Assembly (NCBI GenBank): GCA_947247005.1 | Contig: OX365948.1 | Coordinates: forward strand, 57,043,401-57,107,400 | DNA from: Spisula solida | Taxonomy: Eukaryota > Mollusca > Bivalvia > Venerida > Mactridae | Direction of reading: 5' to 3' | Length of the DNA stretch: 64,000 nt | Shown here: piece after piece, positions 1-13,400 of the stretch | Layout: each line of letters opens with the position of its first letter | Position numbering within the stretch: the first letter of the stretch is position 1 | Notes under the pieces: model-generated | Seen by the model: only the letters and a program-made list of their open reading frames with translations | Databases searched by the model: none | Told to the model about the DNA's origin: nothing | Translations under genes and position numbers: made by a program

Positions 1-58
1 AACTTCGTTCTGTCGAACATCGATATCTCGAACATCCGGTCTATGTCGAGCAAATTTC
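1..58 (-). repeat. Fragment of a pogo/Tigger-like MITE (single-unit form)
   Basis: Its reverse complement reads like the end of the element at 29976-30200: TTTGCTCGA, an 18-bp unit around CCGGATG, then GATATCGATGTTCGACA. Here the 18-bp unit is present about once; in the xylose isomerase intron it is expanded about nine-fold. Confidence 0.5.
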
Positions 59-118
59 AAAATCCCTGCGAATTGGCTTGAGTCATTAAAACTCATCTCA
101 ATGTTGATACATTTGCAG

Positions 119-277
119 ACACCTGTGACAGGAACTCCACAAGGCACGGGGAGTAGCGTGAAACCTGGTACGCATCCACAAACCCCCGACAATGGATCAT
201 TACAAGGCACAGGGAGTGGGAGTAGCGTCAAACCTGTCACAGTAGGACCACAGGGGAGTAATTGTGATAACAAATCG
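119..277 (+). CDS. Possible internal exon of an unidentified Thr/Pro/Gly-rich protein
   Basis: An acceptor (TTTGCAG ending at 118) precedes 53 open codons that end at a donor (TCG|GTAATTAT). The product is low complexity, rich in Thr, Pro, Gly and Ser, with repeats of the type PQGTGSSVKP. It shares wording and donor sequence with a second candidate exon at 660-716, which suggests exon duplication in a repetitive, perhaps mucin-like or linker-type, extracellular protein. No start codon or domain is visible and the rest of the gene would lie to the left of the window. I do not recognise the family. Confidence 0.35.
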
Positions 278-659
278 GTAATTATGGCATTTAGTAATTA
301 TAATGAAAATAAATTAAACATGAAATGCATTGTTTGGTTGGTCCAACGTACTAACGACTGTTTTCCGTCATTTTATCGATTATTCTGACCCCAGGTCATC
401 GGTTCTGATTGGTACCATTGTCAGAAGGCTTTTTGTTAGACTGGTCCCCATATTTACAATATTCACAGTAAAGATCCCGGAATACTGCATGATTGGGGAA
501 GGGAACAAGACTAGGTCGGTGTGTCATAGCATTGTACCGTACATGCACACACACAAAACGACCTGGCAAATACGACGATCGATTAAAAACTTCCTATTGT
601 CCTGTCCATTGTTTCAGTGCATCTAGTTTTAATTGAACTATTCATCTATCTATCTGCAG

Positions 660-716
660 ATCTCCACTACAGGAGGACCACCACAGGGGAGTAATGTGAA
701 ACCTGCAAATAATTCG
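660..716 (+). CDS. Possible second exon of the same Thr/Pro/Gly-rich gene
   Basis: This begins after an acceptor (ATCTGCAG) and gives 19 codons in phase 0 (motif GGPPQGSNVKP), ending at AATTCG|GTAATTAT, nearly the same donor context as the exon at 119-277. The match in sequence, phase and splice site supports duplicated exons of one gene. No downstream exon was found before 4.1 kb, so either the gene ends in exons too short to recognise or this is a pseudo-exon. Confidence 0.3.
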
Positions 717-1544
717 GTAATTATTGTGTTTATCCTGTTATTGTTCGTATGTAGGAGCTTATACATGATTGTAGGAGCATATACAAGCATGTGACAATGT
801 TTGCAAGAGACCATTCTACTTCATTAATTAATCTTCAAATTCCGCTTAGCAGACATAATAAGAGGGAAAGGGGTTCAATTACTGTATTGTGTGCTATATT
901 AAATGTAATCAGGTAAATTGAGATTTTAGAATAACACTAATGTACAAAATTAATATATATTATATACTGTGCGTTTAAGATGGATACATCTTTTCTTTTC
1001 TACAATATACATAACGTTATACCTGTTGTCTCCGCACATTTTTAATGGATTGCATTTTTTACATTTTTCAGTTTCTGAAAGTACTACTTTCCTTAGAAAC
1101 CGGAGGTGCGAATACAAATATGAGCTTCTTTCTTGAACAGAAATTGCCATGACAACATTGGTTACCAGTAACCAAAGACACTATATGTATATTAGTGATT
1201 AACTGATTTATTTGCTATAGCGCACCCTGGATAATGTGATGTTTGCAAACATGAATCTGTTTGGTCAACTGTTTACAAATAAGTAAAGAAAACAGATGTA
1301 GTCAGTTTTGTACTAAAATCATTACTGACACATCGTGCACATCTGATTAATCCACCTTTGTAGAATATACCAGCTTTTACTGCCTTTCTCATTATCCGGG
1401 GCGCACTATACATAGCACATTGCATATGCTACGTAGAGGATATTTGTGTTTCGAATAAATATATAAAATATAGTTTATATCTCATCATGTAGTGATAGAA
1501 TTCAATATTTCCCCGAGAACTCTCATTGTTCTGATGCAAACATT

Positions 1545-1762
1545 ATACAAGAGATGTTTATAAAACATGTATGCCCCCATGGCAGCCCAATAGTCAGAAA
1601 TGATTCAGGTCACAGTGACCTTGACCTACTGGCCACAAAATCAATAGGGGGTCATCTTATGTTGATGACCAACATCCATGTAAAGTTTTAATATCCTAGG
1701 GCAAAGTGTTCTTGAGTTATTGAAGTGAAATCATTTGGTCTACCGACTGACCAACAGTTCAC
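1545..1762 (-). repeat. Dispersed repeat with AGGTCANNNTGACCT palindrome (copy A)
   Basis: This is the reverse-orientation relative of copies at 44288-44576 and 46322-46776. All share an AAGAGATGTTT/AAACATCTCTT end, CCCCCATGG, a 15-bp palindrome of two AGGTCA half-sites (here 1607-1621) and a GATGACC block. It has no coding capacity. Confidence 0.65.
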
Positions 1763-2660
1763 AGTTTTGTTCAGTTAAAACACTGATACAGCAACGTGTT
1801 GGCTCCATAGTACAAACTAACACAATGCAAGGTGTTTTACATTAAGATTTATTTATAAACAAGTATAATGGTTTTAACAATTGACATTTTTATTTTACTA
1901 AAATATCAGAATAAAATTTATTAATTCATAATGGTTTTAACAATTTACACATTTATTTACTAAAACTTCAGAACAAAATTTAAATTACTAATGTGAGAAA
2001 TACTCACAAGGGCATAGCAATGCCACTTTTCAATGTACATACTACTTTTTTCAGGAGTCTGGGTGGCATGCAGTTGAACATGTTTTAATCATATATTTTG
2101 TCGTAGCTGTATTTGGGGTGTTTTAAAAAAAATATTAGAAAGAAGTTCTTAGTGATTAGCTACATTTTATATGTTAAAATCTACCCTGAGGCTCTTATTT
2201 CCAGGAGACCGTTAAGATGGCCGAGCGCGACGTAGCGCTTTCCACGGGAGGTTATTCTTGCCTTCTATATTTAATTGAATGGTCGGTAGCGCTTTCCTTA
2301 GGCAACGAACCTCAGTATTAATATCATTTTTGTTAATTTTTTTTTTCACAGAAAATGAGGTTATGTTTAGCTATGCCCCAAACTGGTCAAAATAAAACAC
2401 ATTCAGACCAAACTTGCACATGCAACACCTATTTCCCTCAATTTATTGCTCTTGACAAATACATTATACCACATAATAAATTATAACATAGAGAGCTTAT
2501 GACACGAAAACATACATCTCCTACGAGCCATCACTCAGCAAAAATCATCCAACCTAATATTCCTGACAATATGGTCAACTAGACTTAGTACCAAGTATTC
2601 ATTAAAGTATTTCATTGAAATCTGACCAATCAGGTTAAAGAGAACAAGCACAGACAAGGG

Positions 2661-3095
2661 GTATGTTTGTAACGTCTGTTCTGCACACTGTGCGGGATGT
2701 TCTACTCCGAACAACTTACAAACAAAACGGAACTGTCCTGCACAGTGTGCCGAATGTTCTACTCCAAACACCTTACGAACAAAACGTTACAGACAGTAAA
2801 ATGTTTAGGATGACTAAATTTGTAGTTGCAGCCGTAATATTGGAGGAAGAAATATGCATGTGGATAAATTTAAATGTGATTGTTTGCCCGCAATGGCCCA
2901 TAATTGGAAAATAAATTTATTATATTCTCTTTTATGACACAAGCGACCATTATTCTTGCTGTAATCATGTGACTGTTCTGGCTGCGCCACCTCTGTGGCG
3001 GGCACAGAAAGAACATGTTCCGAACAGTGTTCCGGTTTGTTCGTAAGTGTGTTCCACTGTCCGGGATGTGCGGAACAGCGTTACGAACGTGCCCA
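2661..3095. mobile_element. MITE-like element with internal tandem duplication
   Basis: The left end (GTAACGTCTGTTCTGCACA) is mirrored on the right by TGTGCGGAACAGCGTTACG. Inside the left half a unit of about 57 bp beginning CTGCACA is repeated twice in tandem (near 2682 and 2739). It is non-coding. Confidence 0.5.
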
Positions 3096-3186
3096 AGCTT
3101 GTAACATCCATCCAGACAGATGTACAGCACAAAATCAATATTATACCTCCCCACTGTAAGTGAGGAACATAATTTATTCTATAATT

Positions 3187-3434
3187 TGCTGGCTTATAAT
3201 GAGAAGGTTGTAAGTGCGACTTACGACCATAAGGCTCATGCATATTTGAAATCTGCATCACAATGTGCTTCTAATGAGCCTATTTTCATGACAATCGGAA
3301 ATGGTCATGTTGACCAAACCTAAGTTTAAAAAGCTTGTTTTTCCATAAGTAAAGAGTAGTTTTCAGACAGTTTTTTCTTGTTTTCTCAACATATTGATTT
3401 TGTACTTACGACCTTCTCATTCTAAGCCAGCGAA
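3187..3434. mobile_element. MITE with GCTGGCTTA terminal inverted repeats (copy 1)
   Basis: The ends are inverted copies: GCTGGCTTATAATGAGAAGG at left, and CCTTCTCATTCTAAGCCAGC at right. Length is about 250 bp, non-coding. Two relatives lie at 10981-11211 and 28350-28577, with a shared interior (TTTTTCTTGTTTTCTCA, AAGCTTGTTTTTCC). Confidence 0.75.
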
Positions 3435-3489
3435 TTACACTTGAATGTTTTTTCAATAAAGAAAGTGGAAGACAAGCATCATTATTAGT

Positions 3490-3660
3490 TTATACTAAAT
3501 TATTTTATAGTTTATACTAATTTAAAATTATTTCAGATCAATCGTAAAACAAGCTCTACAACTTGTATAAATTACTCTCAACACCTCATTTCTGATGTTA
3601 TACATCACCATGAGAGTTTGAGAAAAGAAACGACAAACTGTTATCGCAGTACATCATGAG
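3490..3660. repeat. Dispersed repeat containing ACTCTCAACACCTCATT
   Basis: It shares TTTATACTAA, a TCGAT/TTGATTG block followed by AAACAAG, CTCTCAACACCTCATTYCTGA, and a downstream GAGAGAA segment with copies near 8150-8260 and 8785-8920. No coding potential. Confidence 0.5.
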
Positions 3661-4189
3661 AATTGATTTCTGACATATTATAAGAGATTATCAAAGAACA
3701 ATAATTATGTATAAAAGAGGCCAGCCTTACAAAATTGTTTGTTTGCGGTAACACGACCCAAGATTTTTAAAGTTTGGTAGGTAGGTCGAATTTTTTTGTG
3801 AGTAGAAATATTTTTTGGCGAATCTGTTAAAACAATTGGGTCGATATAGTTACAAAAGGAAATGGGCTGAAAAAATTGAGTAGGGGTCATTTCGATGAGA
3901 AGGTAGCATTACCGCAAACAAACCTTTTTTTAAGGATAGCCTGACAGACATGATTTAATATGAAGTAAATACAGTGGTCCCTTTCAAATAAGATAATCAT
4001 TGTTACTAGATGAAATATGAACATCTGCTAGAAAATTTAAAAGTTTGACGTACAATAATTCCCTTTTTCATCAAATGGCAGTGATTTTTTATGTTTCGTG
4101 TTTCATTCAAAGCGCAAAATACACAAAAAATTTGACCTACATGAATAAATATTTTCACAGTTATATTTTTTGAATAAAATAATAAAAAT

Positions 4190-4417
4190 ACCCCATAATG
4201 CCCAAGCTAAAGCTATCAGTACAACAGCACATCAACTTCCCGCGCTCCCCCATCAACTTCCCGCGCTCCCCCATCAACTTCCCGCGCTCCCCCATTAACT
4301 TCCCGCGCTCCCCCATCAACTTCCCGCGCTCCCCCATCAACTTCCCGCGCTCCCCCATCAACTTCCCGCGCTCCCCCATCAACTTCCCGCGCTCCCCCAC
4401 CAACTTCTTGTCTGAGC
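4190..4417 (-). repeat. 21-bp minisatellite at the GCC1 stop codon and 3' UTR
   Basis: About eight near-identical 21-bp units (minus strand: TTGATGGGGGAGCGCGGGAAG). The first unit, read from the coding side, supplies the last codons of GCC1 and an in-frame TGA at 4381-4379. All other units lie in the 3' UTR. Because 21 is a multiple of three, each unit has the same reading in all frames; one frame encodes MGERGKL repeats and another INFPRSP on the opposite strand, which explains the spurious open frames here. Confidence 0.9.
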
Positions 4418-7400
4418 TTGAACTGTCCCCTTCTCTTGTGGACTGAACTGAAGGATTGTCGTTATAGCGTTCAACATTTGTTGTTTTCCTACTGGATCGT
4501 GACATATTAGAAACTTATAAGTCACGTTTTTCAAATATTCTAAATTAGCACCTTCCCTACTGATACTCCGCTCTAGTTTACGGATTTCCTCCTTCAACCG
4601 ATCGATTTCCTCGTACAACAATTCCTGTTTTGTTCCTGAGGAACCTTGTAGATCTCTTAACGCTAGTTCAAGTTCACGTTTCTGTTTTCTTAATGCTGTG
4701 ATGTCGACATCTTTACGTGCTTGCTCTTGCGCAAAGTATAGAAGTGTCATTTCCCCTTGTCCACTAGGTGGCGTTGCTAATAGCCTCGTAACCGCTTCAT
4801 CCTCAGTAGTTTGCCTCTCTGATGAAGCCCCGCCCATATCATGATTTGACCTATAATAACAAACGTATCATGATTTGACCGATAATAACAAACGTATCAT
4901 GATTTGACCTATAATAACAAACAAATCATATTCCAGAAATTAATTACTTACAAAATTAGCAAACATCTGACAATTTGTTTACAGTAACAAAGTTCTTCAG
5001 AACTAGAATGTCTCACATACATTTGTAGAACTAATCAGCGGCCATAATAATCACAAAAAAAAATCATCAAGCCCAAAATTGCATTCATCTTGCAATTAAA
5101 TCATGCGCTAATTCACTGGAGCATAAAAATGGAACAAAACCTACACCATACCTATATCTCATAATACAAACCCCACACCATACCTATATCTCACAATATA
5201 AACCCCACACCATACCTATATCTCGTAATATAAAACCTTCACATAAAACCTACACCATACCTGTATCTCATAATATAGTCAGTCTGTAACCTCTGTGATG
5301 AGGATGCTCTCAATACTTCTAGCTCACGTTCTTTCTCAGCCAGCATGGACACCGTACGATCACGTTGCTTTTTGATTTCCTCCTCAAATTCCTGTAGTTG
5401 TGACTGATGCTCACTTTGAGTCTGATTCACCTGTAAATATATTACTTTATCACATAACCTGTGGTTCAGGAGTGCCGTAAAGCCGTGCCGTAAATATCGT
5501 TCGGCACTCCCAGACTGTGCAATAAATATTTAAATGAGCTTGACGTGACGTTAGCCAATCCATGCATTAATCCGTCGTCAATGACGTCAGGAAACTATCA
5601 ACGTCGCCATGACGTCGCGCTAATTGTACCTTTTGAACAATAATGAGCGTTTTCTAATGTTATGTGATAAATAGAATCTTACATTCGTGCTCATTACATA
5701 CGAGTTTTATTAAACTCGTCGACAAAAACAATATGATACTCGGCAAGGCCTCGTGTCATATCATTTTGTCCACTCGTTTAATTAAACTCGTATGTAATGA
5801 GCACTCATGCAAGATCCTCTATGTACACAATCAAGCAGTGATTTTTCACACAAGGGGCCTTAAATGATCTGACCTAAAATTCCAGGAAAAATGGCTTGAT
5901 ACCAAGTACTCATGTGAAGCTTCGTTGAAATCTGAAAAATTAATGGTCAAACTTTGTAACAACCATCCAGGCGACCTGCACGAATACAATGTTTCCCCAC
6001 TACATATGCATGGGTGAAAGTTTGAAATTCTGAAAGTTTGAAATCCTCAAAAACTGACAATTTATATAGGGAAACTCAAGAAAACAGGCTTTTTGGCACT
6101 CTCAAAAACCTGAAGTTGAAGCAAGTGCCTGAAAACTTTCACCCACGCATATGTATGTAGGAGACAGAATGAGTATGTTACCTCTTGTTTATGTTTTTCT
6201 TGAAGGACCAGCATGGTTTTACGAAGATTTTCTTCCCTCTGTTTAAAATGTTCTATTTCGTCTTCCTGTTGTTGATGCATAGAACGTAACTTCTCACGTA
6301 ACTCATTCAAATGTTCCTTCAACATGTCCTCCTCTCTAGATGGTGTATTCTCCTGTGTTTATACAAATCACTCAGTATATGGCCTCAAATAAAATATTAT
6401 CTGTTTCCCCTACCGCGACCGACGATGCTTGCAGGGGCTCTACTGAGGCAAAATGCCCAATCCGGAGAACGTGTCGCAAGTCTGTTTCAAGCGTCATAAG
6501 CACAAACCCCCACACCAAAACTCAGTTCAAACATCGTTCTATTGTTAAAATTCAGCTGATGTGAAATCTCAAATGACCAGCAGAAAAGTTTGAATCCCGG
6601 ATTATTCTGGAACAGTAGGACCCCTGTTCTTGGGAAGGTTGGATTTTTCTTAAAATATTTTACAGAGGTTATTATTTATTATTAAACTGACTTTCCCTAA
6701 TTTTCGTCGAAACTCGTTTTCTGGTTTCTAGATAAACAATTTTTGTATGTAGCGGGAGGGAAAAGACACAATATTTTATCTTAGGCCAAAGAATGAATAT
6801 TTTGAAGAATGGTCATAACTTACTAATGAGAACTTATAACCAGACCAAGAAATTAAAGTTCCGTGTGCATTTATGACAGCTAGCCAATGTCATGTTCAAA
6901 GGGCAATAACTCAGTAGCAATGGACTGAAGCATAATCTAACACTCGTATGCACATTTAGGCTTAATACATATGAGTCTAATGAATTATCATTGCAATCCG
7001 ACCAGAGATTGCAAAGAAATAGCAAACTTTTACAGGATCTCAACAACTTTTACAGGATCTCAACAACTTTTACAGAATCTCAACTTTTACAGAATCTCAA
7101 CAACTTTTACAGGATCTCAACAATTTTTACAGGAACTCAACTACTTTTACAGAATCTCAACAGCTTTAACAGGATCTCAACAACTCAACTCACCTTTTTA
7201 TTTTTCAGTACAGATTGTGCTCGTAGTCGATACCGTTCAAACTCATCTTTCACTTGTTCTAACTCCTCACGATATTTCTTGCACAATGGATGTTCGGCGT
7301 CAGAGTCATCTAACAGAAGCTCTGAAACAATAGTAATAATAACGTCTTTATTTTCTGTGGATAACATAATTGGCAAACCAATTTTCATTATGGTCCACAA

Positions 7401-10400
7401 TACGGAAACAATATGGACCTATTCATAATTTGTCCTTTTTGCTCGCCAACGTTGAATCTCGCTATATACAGTTACACTGGTACTATAGAGTGAGATAAAC
7501 ATTGTTGCACCAAAGGGAAGATATTCAAACTGTAAACCAATTTACTTTCGCAAATACTAACTCGCTGATCGTCGGCATATTCAAGACTAAAAATTGTCGC
7601 ATTTTTAAGTTTTCCATAATGTCCATATTAATATTTTAGTACTTTCGCGGTGACATAATTTCACAAAATTCTACCATTCTCGAACTGCGCGTAATTAAAT
7701 CGCACAAACTAATTTCTTGGTTTACAGTATACCATTTCCATGGGGACAAATGTTTTACAATGCTCTTAGTATCAATCAGTATGCTGAATTATTTGTAACA
7801 TGGACACATTGCTTAGAAAAAGGTGCTTAGTAATCAGTTTTTTCCTCTGGCAGATTAACCAATGACCTCAAACTTCAAGGGAAGAGATAGTTGTTAGATA
7901 TAAGGAAACTGGGTGCAAGACTCAAACTCTTTCCCAATAGATTCATTGGTTCTTTAACATTTACGCAGTGTACAACACTGATGCACATTAGTTTACCTCT
8001 AGGTATGAACCAGTTCATCTCTGGTTGGATGGGAAGCACTGTTAATAAGCCTTTCAGAAATGACGGAGTGCCTCAGCTGAGATTTGAATCAGGGACCTCT
8101 GGATCCAAAGTCAAGAACATTACAACACCATGCTACCGTGTTGTGCATTATTTTATACTAACTTATTTTAGGTCGATTGGGAAACAAGTTTTTTTCAACT
8201 TATATCAATAACTCTCAACACCTCATTCCTGATGATATCCAAACACGAGGGTATGAGAGAGCCAGTTTCAATTATATGCCGTGCTCCTTACAAGGAAATT
8301 GCTGGTACCATTTTAATTTCGTCTTTAGTATGATGCGGCTTGGGATCGAAACCGAGACCTTCCATACTCAAACCCAACGCTCAAGGTCCTGGCCATCCAG
8401 GAGGCGGTTGTGCATTAAAATTCACAGAATAAATATATACCACCAATGTCCACAGGTTGTGCTGATTGAGAGTTAGCTAGTTTAAGCTGCAATTTTAGGT
8501 CCAACATTTTTTCCACAAGAGATGGTACATCGGATATTTCTTCCTGTCCCGGCTTAGAATTTGAGGCTTCAGTCAATGCTGTATTTTCCAGATCCAGCTG
8601 AGACACTCTCTCCTTCAGTCTCTATAAAATACAGTAAACATTCAGATCACTTCAATCAAACCTTTATGCACGAAGATATCATATGCTTGTTGTGCAGAAT
8701 TATTAATTGCGAGGAAGTCGTGTTTTGCCGATTATTCAGATAAGTATTTATATTACACATTGTGCGTATTTGTTATCATCTTCGCTTAGTTTATACTAAT
8801 CTATTTTAGGTTGATTGTGAAACAAGTTTTCAAATTCATATTAATCTCTCTTGACACCTCATTCCTGACGTTATCCATCTTCATAAGGGTATGAGAGAAG
8901 AGAAACCAGATTCCCTTTCATGCTGAGCATCATGCAAGAGCATTACTAATACCATTTTTATTTTGGCACTATCTCTAGGCTATCCAGGAGGCGCTTAAGA
9001 AAATAAAGATCGAAATTCAATTAAATAGAGGATATTTGTGTTTTTCGGTGTAAGATGGAATGTGTTATTTCACAGAGTGAGCAGCTGACGCAATATTTTC
9101 ACCAGTGGCGGATAATAATTCACTGTTATTCCACTGTAAACCACTCATAAGCATTAAATAAAGACAAGAAAGCAAGAGTTAAATAATGCTTAATGTACTA
9201 AAGAAGTTTGGAGGATCACATTAATTTGATGAATTAATTGGTTAAACACACACCATAATTGCCTGTTGATCTTGATAGCGGAGTCTTTCATAATTTCCAA
9301 CACTTTCTGACAGTTCTGATAGTTTCGTCTCCAGTTCGGCAATCCTCGACTCGCACTGTACACCGTAAGCTTTGGCCTTGATTTCTGCATCCTGGACACG
9401 ATCCTCATCTTCTTGTATCATTAAATTATGCTGAGCCTTAAAATAATCATTTTTATTCAGTATTACCGTAGCTATGTCAAAGGCATGAATGGGTACCTAC
9501 TGGCCGGTATGTTTTAGATGGTATCCATTAACAATTTTAGCGGAATTTTTTTGGGAAATTACAAAATGTTTATTTGGTGTATAAACAAGAACTGTCACTG
9601 CAAGGGGCCTGACACCTTTACAATCTAATAGCTATGAAAACAGGTTATTTTAAGAGTTTTTACAATAAACAAAATTAATATAAACCCATAAACATATAAA
9701 TATTAGCGAACATGGATGGACAGATAAACAATTTCAATATGTTTCCCTGTGGCAAAGTATTAATAAAAACTTTATAGAATGCAGAAAAAAGGCAATTTAG
9801 GTCATGTCAAACAATAACATCTATGCAATCACAGAAGGCACAAACTATGACAATTCCCATCAATGCTACCTTAAGTTCTGCAGTTTCCTTCTGTAGATCC
9901 AGCAACATGGGTGACGGTTGTTGAGATTTGACTTCAGCCTGACGTAGTTTGTCGTTTAACGAGGTAATCTCAGTCTTCATGCGAACAATCTGTTGCTCAT
10001 GACGACCTGTAATTTCTGGTATCAATCGTTCCTGTTCTTTCAGACTGAACTGAGCTTCATCTAACTGAAAACAGCAAAAGACAGAGCTAAATGGAGGCAA
10101 CTTATTGCAGCCTTATCTCCCATTGGGTAGGTGGTTAACTGAAAACAGTGATTATAAATCTTAATATCTAGCAAATACATGTATATGAGTGGCCTACCAA
10201 CATTTGTTTATCATGCAAGAACAAAATTTTAAACATGTTTGTTTGACATCCATTGTAGCCCTTTCTACCTATTGGCAAAAAAATACTCCCTTGATGACCA
10301 ATGTCTGTACGACCTTGACCTTTGACCATCTGCTCAACAACATACCAACTTAAATAACCCTAGGCTGAAGCTTTCTTATGTTATCAACAACAACAACAGC

Positions 10401-13400
10401 AGCAATAACTTTATGAACTCAAATCATTTACAATGACATATGAGTATACAGATCATACGGTAACCATATAGACTATAAACAGACAGACTCACTGACAAAA
10501 CAGACCACAATCATTAAAACACTATTCCCACCCATGTTTGACAAGCGTATTGCTTTTTATTTGTGTTCAACACCATTTCTGGTAGAGGATGCACCTGCGC
10601 CCTTGTGGCTGCAACAAAATAATGTACAGTGCCTTTGAACGTGCGTACGCATGAAAAGGGCGCTATATAAATCTGGTATATTTTTTCATTCTTTTTATTT
10701 ATTTATAGGCCTGCCGCAACTGGGAATCAAACCAATATCATCGGGTAACAAATTCAGCGCTTTAACCACTGGACAACAGCCACGGTAATGTCAGTATAAA
10801 CCAACCTGATGCTCAACTTGTTCCTTGGTCAATCTTTCATTGGCCAGTAACTTCTGTAGCTCTCTCAACATAACAGCATGATCAGTCTGTTCTTTTTCTC
10901 TCTCAATCTGTTGTGACCTCACACGATTTTTCCACTGCAACAAAATGTATAGAAATCATCCATCAAATAAGGCATTATATCGCTGGCTTAGAAGAAGATT
11001 ATAAGTACAAAAATGCTATTTTGAGAAAACAAGAAAAAACTGAGTAATTCTACTCTTTTGACTTCTGGAAAAACAAGCTTTTTCAACTTCAGTTTGGTCA
11101 ACATGACCAGTTTTAATTTTCATGAAATAGGCAGGTTTCAAATATGTATGGGTCTTATAAGGTTGTAAGTAGCACTTACAACCTTCTCATTATAAGCCAG
11201 TGATATTTAAAGAGCAATACTTTAATTTCATCCACAATTTTGATGCATTTTGAGGTCAACATGGCGATGCAATTTGATAATTTGATGCATCCACCTTACT
11301 ACTTTTTAAATCTCAATTTTCAGATGATGTAGACCATACTATGCACATCATTGTACTCTACACAAATTGGCCCTGATTAACTGAATAATGCCTGTTCAGG
11401 AAAATTGTATGAATGGTGCGCTTTCTTCAGTACATAACAAACATTCAGAAATTTAAACAATCAGTGTTTTATTTTTTGTGGATAACATAATTGGCAAACC
11501 AATGTTCATTTTGGTCCATATCAACTGCTATCAAATAAAAATATTTGACATTTGGCTTCAAGCTGTCTGAACCTATCATAGGACACACAATTTAGGTTTA
11601 AGATAGAGATGAAACAATACCTCCATAGCTTGCTGTTGAAGATCCTTTCCTAACTGTTCACACTTGTCAGTACATTCTTTTACCTTTTTATTCAATTCCT
11701 CATTTTCTTGCTGCAAACAAAAAAATAAAAGCACACATTGTAATAGACATGTTGACATGTAAGCATACATACACACATAAATATGTATCATATAAATCCT
11801 GTTAACTTAAATGTGAGACCAAATCATGGGACATTTTTCACAATTGTGTGTAAGAACAATTGATGATGTCACCAGCATGGGGTGTCAACAGGACCAAATT
11901 AAAAATCAGGAAAATCATATGCAGCCAACCAATTTTGCCAAACAAGAGGCCTTCAATGACATTGTTTCCATAATTAATTCAGTTTGATTAAAGAACATCC
12001 TTCAGAGCAGATGAAATTTACCATAACTTTGCTATTTCTTGAGACATTTTCATCAAATAACTTTTATTTTGGTCAGAAGCAATTGCTCTTTCGGTAATGA
12101 TAATCCGGAATTCCGGATAAATCAGGAATATTGACACCAGTCCTCTGCACCAGCGCTTTTTGTGCAAAATAGTAATGTTGTCTACTTAAACTCCTTAGTT
12201 TTCATATTGTTGGGACCCAATAGGAATCGTAATGTGATAAAAAAGTATCTGCCACTTGTTGTCTCGGGGATAAATATTTCTAACAGTCAAGAAAACAAAT
12301 TATTAAACTCGCCAAATGGTCGCTTAATCTTGACTGTAATCAGTCTGGTTGTCTGAAATTTGGTCCGCGGTGTGAATGTAATTTTGAACTTCTATTTCGG
12401 GAGGAATAAATTGTTTGACCAAATAATTGTGCAGCTAATACACAGACTTAAGTTGGCAATCATAACAACCATTATTTTTCCAATATAATTTGATGAAAAC
12501 TCAGAATTTTAGCTAACCTTGATATGTTTTTTCTCAGCAATGTAAGTAGCTTCCAGCTTGTATTTCTCCTGGGTCAAGGTGAGTAGAGAGTTTGACAGGG
12601 TTTCTACCTGTTGTTGTAGCTCCTGTATCTCAGTTACATTGCTTTCTTCATCATCATCAACGGAACTCTACAAGTATGACACAAACGATTAAAGGGGAAT
12701 AGATTTATCATAACGTCCCTGTTCTTCGAAAACCTCGTATACATGTTTTGGCTCAAAAACGATTATACGCACATCGGAAAGCCCATTCAGAAACAAGTCT
12801 TCTGCGAAAATGCCGGATAAGATAGTCTAAAAATAGCCTCTCAAACGAGAAAGTTAGTACTTGTGCGAAAATTCTTGATTTTTTTCATGGGGCCACATTT
12901 TTGTCTGCGAAAATCTCGAATAAATCGTTTTGTTGTTTTTTGGTTGCGCTTACGTCAAATATGCAAAACAATTAACCTGTAATGGTATATTACAACGGAT
13001 AAGTAGAAACACTTTAATATTTTAACGTTGAACAATATAAATATCTATAAATGGCTAATTTAAATTATACGAGGATTTAGAAAACGCAATTACGTAATGC
13101 GAAAAAACTGAATAATGCCGCGAAAAAGTCGAATAACGGCAAATGGAACAAATTTGACAAAAAATAAGAACGAAAAGCTAGTATAATAGAGTTAAAAGTT
13201 ATTTACGTGCATTCAAAGTGGAGTTACAAACGCTATGTTCGTGTCAAAGAATTAAATAAATATTCATTTTTAGTAAAAAGTTATTCAGTTTTTTTCGTCT
13301 CCTGAAAAGAAGCCAAAATTGATATACGAGGATTTCGAAGAACAGCGACGATAAGCTTCAGTAGAAACAGTACTTTGTTAAATTCAAGGTAGTCTTAAGG

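Larger units (their letters stand above)
718..4160. other. Gene-free stretch rich in MITEs
   Basis: No exon with plausible splice sites and family similarity is visible on either strand. It contains the repeat at 1545-1762, a dispersed block at 2480-2680, a TIR element at 2661-3095, a MITE at 3187-3434 and a dispersed block at 3490-3660. The short open frames here overlap these repeats. Confidence 0.6.

Noticed and set aside
4161..4505. Open frame with MGERGKL repeats (-) and its mirror INFPRSP (+, 4198-4446)
   Set aside because: Both run through the 21-bp minisatellite, which is open in several frames; the GCC1 reading frame in phase with the conserved GRIP domain stops in the first unit.
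7022..7186. CRISPR-like array
   Set aside because: Adjacent, degenerate 20-bp units without unique spacers in a eukaryotic intron; it is a minisatellite.
6971..7428. Two overlapping plus-strand frames of about 120-145 codons
   Set aside because: They cross the 20-bp minisatellite and the antisense of GCC1 exon 9.
8438..8444. Choice of GCC1 exon 8 donor (GTATAT versus GTGGTA 3 nt away)
   Set aside because: Both keep phase and differ by one Gly; GTATAT was kept as the slightly better donor but the sequence alone does not decide it.
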